Origin: 79-D21 sp964521575
Lineage (GTDB): Bacteria; Synergistota; Synergistia; Synergistales; 79-D21
Direction of reading: 5' to 3'
Assembly (NCBI GenBank): GCA_964521575.1
Contig: CAZFSR010000006.1
Location: 62,001-126,000 of the forward strand
DNA: 64,000 nt
Within the stretch, counting starts at the first letter, position 1. Each line of letters starts with the position of its first letter. Positions 58,694 to 64,000 of this stretch are shown here, in pieces. The notes beneath the pieces are model-generated. The model worked only from the letters and a program-made list of their open reading frames with translations, had not been told where the DNA came from and did not search any database. Both the position numbers and the translations under genes were made by a program.

Positions 58694-61240
58694 ATGCCGG
58701 TTCCGGAAAACGCCTACAGCCAACCCGTTGACCTGCTCCTGCAAGCGCTTTCTTCCAATCCCGACTCGGGACTGACTTCCGAAGCCGCCCTTCATGCGCT
58801 GGAGCGATTCGGCCCCAACTCCCTGGAGCAGGAAAAGACCCGTCCGTGGTGGATCTTCCTGTTGTCCCAGTTCAAGAGCCCCATGGTCTGGCTTCTTTTT
58901 CTCGCAGCCGTTGTCAGCCTCTTCATGAAAGAGATCCTTGACGCCGCCGCGATCCTCGTTGTCATTTCACTGAACACGACGATTGGTTTCCTCACTGAAT
59001 TTCGAGCAGAAAAAGCCATGGAAGCCCTGCGCTCGATGACCTCTCCCAACGCAAGGGTCCTTCGGGACGGAAGACCGCTTGTCATCCCTGCAGTCATGGT
59101 TGTTCCCGGCGATATTCTCCTACTGGAGGCAGGAGACCTCGTCCCCGCTGATGCCCGACTGCTGGAGGCCCGCAACCTGGAACTCGGAGAAGCATCCCTT
59201 ACGGGAGAATCGATGCCCGTAACGAAAGTCCCGGCTATCCTGCCGGAGGGAACTCCGCTGGCGGACCGGACAAACTGCGTTTTTTCCGGAACGGCTGTTG
59301 TCATGGGGAACGGAAAGGCGCTCGTATATGCGACCGGCTTGAAGTCGGAACTGGGAAGAATCAGCATTCTTCTCGGCAGCATTCGTAAGCAAGCAACCCC
59401 CCTTGAGGAAAAACTGGAAAAGTTTAGCCGTTTCCTGATCTTCCTGGTCGCTGGTATTGCGGCACTTGTTTTCGCTATTGGTGCATTGCAGGGCAGGGGG
59501 ATATTCAGGATGTTCGAAACCGGGATCGCATTGGCTGTCGCAGCTGTCCCCGAGGGACTTCCGTTTGTCGCAACGATGACCCTTGCTATCGGGGTTCACA
59601 GGATGGCCAAGCAGAAGGCACTTGTACGAAACCTTTCAGCCGTAGAGACTCTTGGCTCCACGACGGTGATCTGCACGGATAAGACCGGAACGTTGACTCT
59701 CAACGACATGACTGTTCGCCTGGTGCTCCCCACTGATCCGGAGCTGGAGAACCTGCTGCTCCGGACCGCGGTCCTCTGCAACAATGCCTCAATTGTAGAA
59801 AGCGGTGACATCGGGGACCCCATGGAGATCGCCCTGCTCAGGATTGCGCAAGCGAAAGGGCTTGACATCGAAAAAACGCGCGGATTGTTTCGCCGTACGG
59901 CGGAAATCCCCTTCGATTCACGCACGATGACTATGGAGACTTCGCACGGCTCTTGCAAGGCCTTGAAGGGAGCTCCAGAGAAACTGCTTTCCAGGCTTGA
60001 GGGAATCTGGACAAGGGAGGGCATTCGGCCATTTTCCGAATCTGACCGAAACCTCTGGCTCGGCAGGGTCGCGGAGATCTCCTCGGGTGGAATGCGCTCC
60101 CTTGCGTTCGCTTGGGGAAACGAAAAAGAAGGAATGGCCTTCCTTGGCCTGATGGGGATCATCGATCCTCCCAGGCCGGATGTCAAGGCGGCCGTCCAAG
60201 CCTGCCATGAGGCAGGCATTCACGTCGTGATGGTCACAGGGGACCATCTCGAAACCGCACGGTCGATCGCCCAGGAAGTCGGCATCCTGAATCAGCGGTT
60301 CCCGGAAAGCCTCGATGGGAAAACCTTGGAGGCAATGGATGAAAAGAAACTGACATCAAAATCTTTAGGGATTTCCGTCATCGCCCGCGTCGCCCCTGAG
60401 CACAAGCTGAAACTCGTCCGGGCCTTTCAGGCTTCGGGCGAAACTGTCGCCATGACGGGTGACGGGGTGAACGATGCTGTGGCGCTCAAACAGGCCGACG
60501 TCGGAATCGCCATGGGGATACAGGGAACGGAAGTGAGCAAGGAGTCTTCCGACATCATCCTCCAGGATGACCGGTTCTCAACGATTGTGAAAGCTATCGG
60601 CGAAGGCCGTAGAATATTCGGCAACATCAGGAAATCTGTCCTGTTCTTGCTCTGTTGTAACCTAAGCGAGGTCTTCACCCTTCTTTTCGCTCTTCTGCTA
60701 AGGCTTCCGGCCATCCTCCTTCCCCTCCAGATCCTCTGGATAAACCTCATTACCGATGTTCTTCCGGCTCTCTCGCTTTCGCTGGACCCTCCCGAGCCGG
60801 GTTCCATGCGGCGCCCGCCCACGCCGCGCATGGAGAACATCCTCACTCGGCGCCATCACCGCCTCATTGTCTGCTACGGGTCCATTATGAGCCTGGGCGT
60901 GTTCGCCGTCCTTTTCGCAGCCTTGTCGCACAATCCGGAGGATACCGAAAACGCCACCGCGATGGCTTTCCACGCAATGGTCATCTCCCAGCTGCTCTTC
61001 GTGTTCAACGTCAGGGAGCACAGCCTCTTACGAAAACCGCGTCAACTGACGGCCAATCCCTGGCTCATTCTCTCCGTTCTTGTCTCGCTGGGAACCCAGG
61101 TTCTCATCACGCATATCCCTGTTTTCCAAAGAGTCCTTTCCATTCACCCCCTCCCTGCTTGGGAGTGGGGGATCGTCCTTGCCGGGGCCCTTATCCCAAC
61201 AGCGGTCGCGCAGTTCCATAAAGTCCTCCTCGGCCGCTGA
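58694..61240 (+). CDS. P-type cation-transporting ATPase (calcium-type, P2A-like)
   Basis: The 848-residue membrane pump has a cation-ATPase N-terminal domain, an actuator domain with the LTGESMPV motif, the phosphorylated Asp in CTDKTGTLT near residue 329, nucleotide-binding KGAPEK and the hinge MTGDGVNDAVALK near residue 590. Membrane motif AVAAVPEGLPFVATM and the M6 block NLITDVLPALSLSLD match Ca2+-type pumps. Ca2+ is most likely, but Mn2+ or another cation is possible. ATG 58694 follows GGGAG. Confidence 0.92.
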   Translation: MPVPENAYSQPVDLLLQALSSNPDSGLTSEAALHALERFGPNSLEQEKTRPWWIFLLSQFKSPMVWLLFLAAVVSLFMKEILDAAAILVVISLNTTIGFLTEFRAEKAMEALRSMTSPNARVLRDGRPLVIPAVMVVPGDILLLEAGDLVPADARLLEARNLELGEASLTGESMPVTKVPAILPEGTPLADRTNCVFSGTAVVMGNGKALVYATGLKSELGRISILLGSIRKQATPLEEKLEKFSRFLIFLVAGIAALVFAIGALQGRGIFRMFETGIALAVAAVPEGLPFVATMTLAIGVHRMAKQKALVRNLSAVETLGSTTVICTDKTGTLTLNDMTVRLVLPTDPELENLLLRTAVLCNNASIVESGDIGDPMEIALLRIAQAKGLDIEKTRGLFRRTAEIPFDSRTMTMETSHGSCKALKGAPEKLLSRLEGIWTREGIRPFSESDRNLWLGRVAEISSGGMRSLAFAWGNEKEGMAFLGLMGIIDPPRPDVKAAVQACHEAGIHVVMVTGDHLETARSIAQEVGILNQRFPESLDGKTLEAMDEKKLTSKSLGISVIARVAPEHKLKLVRAFQASGETVAMTGDGVNDAVALKQADVGIAMGIQGTEVSKESSDIILQDDRFSTIVKAIGEGRRIFGNIRKSVLFLLCCNLSEVFTLLFALLLRLPAILLPLQILWINLITDVLPALSLSLDPPEPGSMRRPPTPRMENILTRRHHRLIVCYGSIMSLGVFAVLFAALSHNPEDTENATAMAFHAMVISQLLFVFNVREHSLLRKPRQLTANPWLILSVLVSLGTQVLITHIPVFQRVLSIHPLPAWEWGIVLAGALIPTAVAQFHKVLLGR

Positions 61241-61306
61241 ACCCTCCCGCGAAACTTCATGTGCTAACATAAACGCATCGAACAGAGAATGACTGGAGGG
61301 AAGGGA

Positions 61307-63760
61307 ATGCCTAAACCGAAACGTTTTGAACTCACTTTGCCAAAGCTGAGAAAAAGGACCTCCACCGCATCCCTCGGTTTTCAGACAACGGAAGAAATCG
61401 GCTGCCTGGAAGGCCTGATCGGCCAGCAGCGCGCCGTGGAAGCAATGGAATTCGGACTTGACGTGGCAAGCAAGGGATACAACATCTTCGTCGTCGGCGA
61501 CCACGGGAGCGGCCGCACAACCTACTCCCTCGACCAGCTTCGCAAACGCGCCAATACGCTCCCTTGTCCGGATGACTGGCTTTACGTCTACAATTTCGCG
61601 AACGCCGGGGAACCCTTGGCGATCAACCTGCCGCCCGGAATGGGCAAAAAACTTTCGGATAGCCTCATAGAGCTGGTTGACGAGTTGAAAACGACCCTGA
61701 GCAAGGCTTTTGAGAACAGTCAATACGAGGACTCGAAGGCCCAATTGGTCAAGGAGTTCCAGGAGCAGGTCAACGGGTTGATGGAATCTGTAAGGAACTG
61801 GGCGCAAGAAAAGGGGTTTTCGATCAAGAGGACCCCCCAGGGTTTCGTCAACATCCCCCTTTCCCAATCTAAGGATGAAGACGGCAACGTGGTCAGTAAG
61901 GAAATGCAGCAGGAAGAATTCGAGGCCCTGTCAGAAACTGAGCAGAAGCAACTTCAGACCAAATCCGAGGAGGTTTCACAGAAAACCCTCGAGGTTCTTC
62001 GTAAAATCCGTGACCACGAAAAGGCCCTCAAGGAAAAAATCAAGAACCTCGAGGCCGAAATTTGCCGAAATGCCATCCGTCCCTATCTATCCGACCTGAA
62101 AACTCAATACGGCAAGGGCGATAAGATCGCCCAGTGGATCGATGCCCTTACCGAAGACATCATCGAAAACTTCAACATCTTCATTGCGGCGGCGCGCGAC
62201 GAAAACGCCGATGTCGATTTCAGCCGATACAGCGTGAATGTATTCGTATCGAACGAACCGGATGCTGGAGCTCCCGTCATCCATGAAACCAATTCGACTT
62301 ACTATAATCTTGTCGGCAAGGTCGAGTACGAAAGCCGCCAGGGCTATCTCTACACCGATTTCAGGAAAATCGTTCCTGGAGCGATTCACCGGGCGAACGG
62401 AGGCTACCTCGTTCTGGATGCCGAGGAAATCCTCCGACAGTTCATGTCTTGGGAAGCTCTCAAACGTGTGCTTCGAACCCAGGAACTTTCCATCGAGAAC
62501 CTTGGAGAGCAGCTCGGTTTTGTCCCAGTCTCCTCACTCAGGCCCGAAGCCATCCCGACACAGATCAAGGTTGTCATCATCGGAAGCCGATGGATCTATT
62601 ACCTGTTGAACCTTTATGACCCCGAATTCCAGAAACTCTTCAAAATCAAAGCGGACTTCGATGTCGACATGCCCAGGACAAAATCGACCGAACACCAGCT
62701 AGCCTGCTTCATTGCAAGCTACGTCCAGAAAGAAGGCGCCCTGCATTTCACCGCAGACGGCGTGGCGGAAGTTATCGAATTCGCTTCCCGTCTCGCGGGG
62801 AACCAGACCCGCATGTCGACGAGGTTCAACCAGATCGAGGAAATCCTTGTCGAATCCGTGGCGTGGGCACGGAAATCATCCAGGACGGTCGTCACTTCGG
62901 ACATTGTCAGGAAAGCCTTTAACGCGAAGCGCTTCCGCTCGAACCTGATCGAGGAAAGAATCCAAAGGTCATTCGAGAACGGCCAGATCCGAATCGATAC
63001 CGAAGGAACGGCCGTCGGGCAGATCAACGGCCTCACCGTGCTCGATTTCAGGGAATACATGTTCGGCCATCCCGTCAGGATTACCGCGAACGTTTACATG
63101 GGACAAGAGGGGATCGTCAATATCGAGCGTGAGGTCAAGATGACCGGCCCGATCCACAACAAAGGACTGCTGACGCTGAGCAGTTTCCTGGGAAGGAAGT
63201 TCGCAAGGGAAATGCCTTTGTCCCTGTCCGCGCGCATTGCCTTCGAACAAACCTACGATGGTATCGAAGGAGACAGCGCTTCGTCGACGGAACTATACGC
63301 TTTGCTTTCAGCGCTTTCCGGCATCGGGGTCAACCAGTCGATCGCCGTAACGGGTTCAGTGGATCAATTCGGGAACATCCAGCCGATTGGTGGAGCAAAC
63401 GAGAAAATCGAGGGTTTTTTCCGTTGCTGTGCATATCGAGGCCTGACCGGGAGCCAGGGCGTTTTGCTGCCGAGACAGAACGTGATCAACCTCATGCTTG
63501 ACCATGAGGTGCTCGACGCAGTAGGCAAAGGCCTGTTCCACATCTGGGCGGTCGATACGATCGAGCAGGGTATTGAAATCCTCACCGGAACTCCGGCTGG
63601 CGTACCCGACGAAAAAGGTGAATACCCGGCGGGCACCGTTTACGGCAAGGTCATGGAACAACTGAAGACCTGGATGGAAAAAGCCCGCCGGCTAAAGAAG
63701 GGCGAGACAAACAACGCAAAAGGCGAACGCAAGGAAGATGCCTCCGAAAACGGGGATTGA
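61307..63760 (+). CDS. LonC/YcbZ-type ATP-dependent protease
   Basis: This Lon-related protease family has an AAA part with a long inserted helical domain and a C-terminal Lon peptidase domain. The 817-residue protein has the P-loop VVGDHGSGRTTYS near residues 59-71, in which the usual Lys is Arg, so it may bind ATP poorly. The catalytic Ser lies in GDSASSTELYALLSALSG and the Lys in IGGANEKIEGFF. The middle region carries charged helices. ATG 61307 follows GGAGGGAAGGG; the longer ATG at 61289 is disfavoured. It overlaps nth by 23 nt. Confidence 0.9.
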   Translation: MPKPKRFELTLPKLRKRTSTASLGFQTTEEIGCLEGLIGQQRAVEAMEFGLDVASKGYNIFVVGDHGSGRTTYSLDQLRKRANTLPCPDDWLYVYNFANAGEPLAINLPPGMGKKLSDSLIELVDELKTTLSKAFENSQYEDSKAQLVKEFQEQVNGLMESVRNWAQEKGFSIKRTPQGFVNIPLSQSKDEDGNVVSKEMQQEEFEALSETEQKQLQTKSEEVSQKTLEVLRKIRDHEKALKEKIKNLEAEICRNAIRPYLSDLKTQYGKGDKIAQWIDALTEDIIENFNIFIAAARDENADVDFSRYSVNVFVSNEPDAGAPVIHETNSTYYNLVGKVEYESRQGYLYTDFRKIVPGAIHRANGGYLVLDAEEILRQFMSWEALKRVLRTQELSIENLGEQLGFVPVSSLRPEAIPTQIKVVIIGSRWIYYLLNLYDPEFQKLFKIKADFDVDMPRTKSTEHQLACFIASYVQKEGALHFTADGVAEVIEFASRLAGNQTRMSTRFNQIEEILVESVAWARKSSRTVVTSDIVRKAFNAKRFRSNLIEERIQRSFENGQIRIDTEGTAVGQINGLTVLDFREYMFGHPVRITANVYMGQEGIVNIEREVKMTGPIHNKGLLTLSSFLGRKFAREMPLSLSARIAFEQTYDGIEGDSASSTELYALLSALSGIGVNQSIAVTGSVDQFGNIQPIGGANEKIEGFFRCCAYRGLTGSQGVLLPRQNVINLMLDHEVLDAVGKGLFHIWAVDTIEQGIEILTGTPAGVPDEKGEYPAGTVYGKVMEQLKTWMEKARRLKKGETNNAKGERKEDASENGD

Positions 63761-64000
63761 TACGGAAAAGCTCCTTACCGTCCTCAGCCGTCTTGAAAAC
63801 GAATGGGGGATGGAAAGCCGTCCTGTGGACCGTTCTTTTGGCAGCCCGCTAGATGGCCTGATCGCCACGCTCCTTTCGCAAAACACCAACGACCGAAACA
63901 GCGAAAGGGCTTTTTTCGAGATGAAGCGACGCTGGCCGTCCTGGGACCAGGTGATGGAAACCGGCATGGAAAACCTCACCGACGCCATCCGGATTGCAGG
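63738..64000 (+). CDS. nth: Endonuclease III-like DNA glycosylase, 5' part
   Basis: The first 87 residues are visible; the gene runs off the window. The sequence DGLIATLLSQNTNDRNSERAF matches the helical entry of the HhH-GPD family (endonuclease III), in which the Gln-Asn-Thr motif contacts DNA. The catalytic Lys/Asp and iron-sulfur cysteines would be beyond the end. The start ATG 63738 lies within the protease gene, with GGAAG upstream. Nth rather than another HhH-GPD member is a moderate guess. Confidence 0.85.
   Translation, partial: MPPKTGIDTEKLLTVLSRLENEWGMESRPVDRSFGSPLDGLIATLLSQNTNDRNSERAFFEMKRRWPSWDQVMETGMENLTDAIRIA

Overview
This window is a gene-dense piece of a bacterial chromosome made almost entirely of core housekeeping genes. 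There is no rRNA operon, insertion sequence, prophage or CRISPR array. The mix of markers suggests a diderm relative of the Firmicutes, most likely Synergistota. Firmicute-type regulators and proteins (Veg, RemA, PurR of the Bacillus type, FapR, PyrR with its mRNA attenuator, RicT, FabK) sit beside outer-membrane traits (an MlaEFD-type phospholipid transport operon and an exported SpoIVB-like S55 protein). A Thermotoga-like one-cluster ferredoxin, SelA/SelB, HypF and acetate kinase fit an anaerobic, amino-acid-fermenting lifestyle. The taxonomic call is inference; no 16S gene is present.

Layout. 1-7.4 kb: 3' end of yicC, lepA, hemW, an unknown gene, selA-selB. 7.4-9.8 kb: veg, ispE, purR, ferredoxin and a CAT-anticodon tRNA. 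9.8-21.6 kb: one long plus-strand run, nif3-trpS-scpA-scpB-rluB-cmk-plsC-hflX-remA-gmk-rpoZ-coaBC-priA-der. 21.7-26.4 kb: hup, then minus-strand ksgA and tRNA-Pro, plus-strand trmB-rsmD-coaD, minus-strand tmcAL. 26.5-36.2 kb: ackA, yceD-rpmF, and a FapR-controlled lipid operon (fapR-plsX-fabH-fabK-fabD-fabG-acpP-fabF) ending in rnc. 36.2-43.0 kb: a PyrR-controlled pyrimidine operon (pyrR-B-C-K-D-F-E) plus an orphan exported protein resembling metal-binding receptors. 43-44 kb: birA. 44-50 kb: prfB with its programmed frameshift, an S55-family protein and mlaE-mlaF-mlaD. 50-56.3 kb: tmk-holB-ricT-ftsY-purB-glpX and a cold-shock gene. 56.3-64 kb: hypF, a P-type cation ATPase, a LonC/YcbZ-type protease and the start of an endonuclease III gene.

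Genes are tightly packed, with many 1-40 nt overlaps, so translational coupling is probably common. Many starts are TTG or GTG, and ftsY appears to start with CTG. Several sigma70/sigmaA-like promoters with 17-bp spacers and several strong intrinsic terminators divide the window into transcription units. Two of the terminators (after veg and after the tRNA) lie just before the next gene with no visible promoter between, which suggests partial read-through.

The most unusual items are: a PriA homologue that has lost its helicase motifs; an S55 protein whose two half-domains are in the opposite order to SpoIVB, placed directly before the Mla genes; an MlaD-like protein with a long helical stalk and a beta-rich C-terminus ending in Phe; an rsmD gene whose N-terminal coding part is cut off by an in-frame TAA; the CTG start of ftsY; and a short ORF with a strong ribosome binding site inside the pyr attenuator. 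There are no intergenic gaps above about 300 bases.
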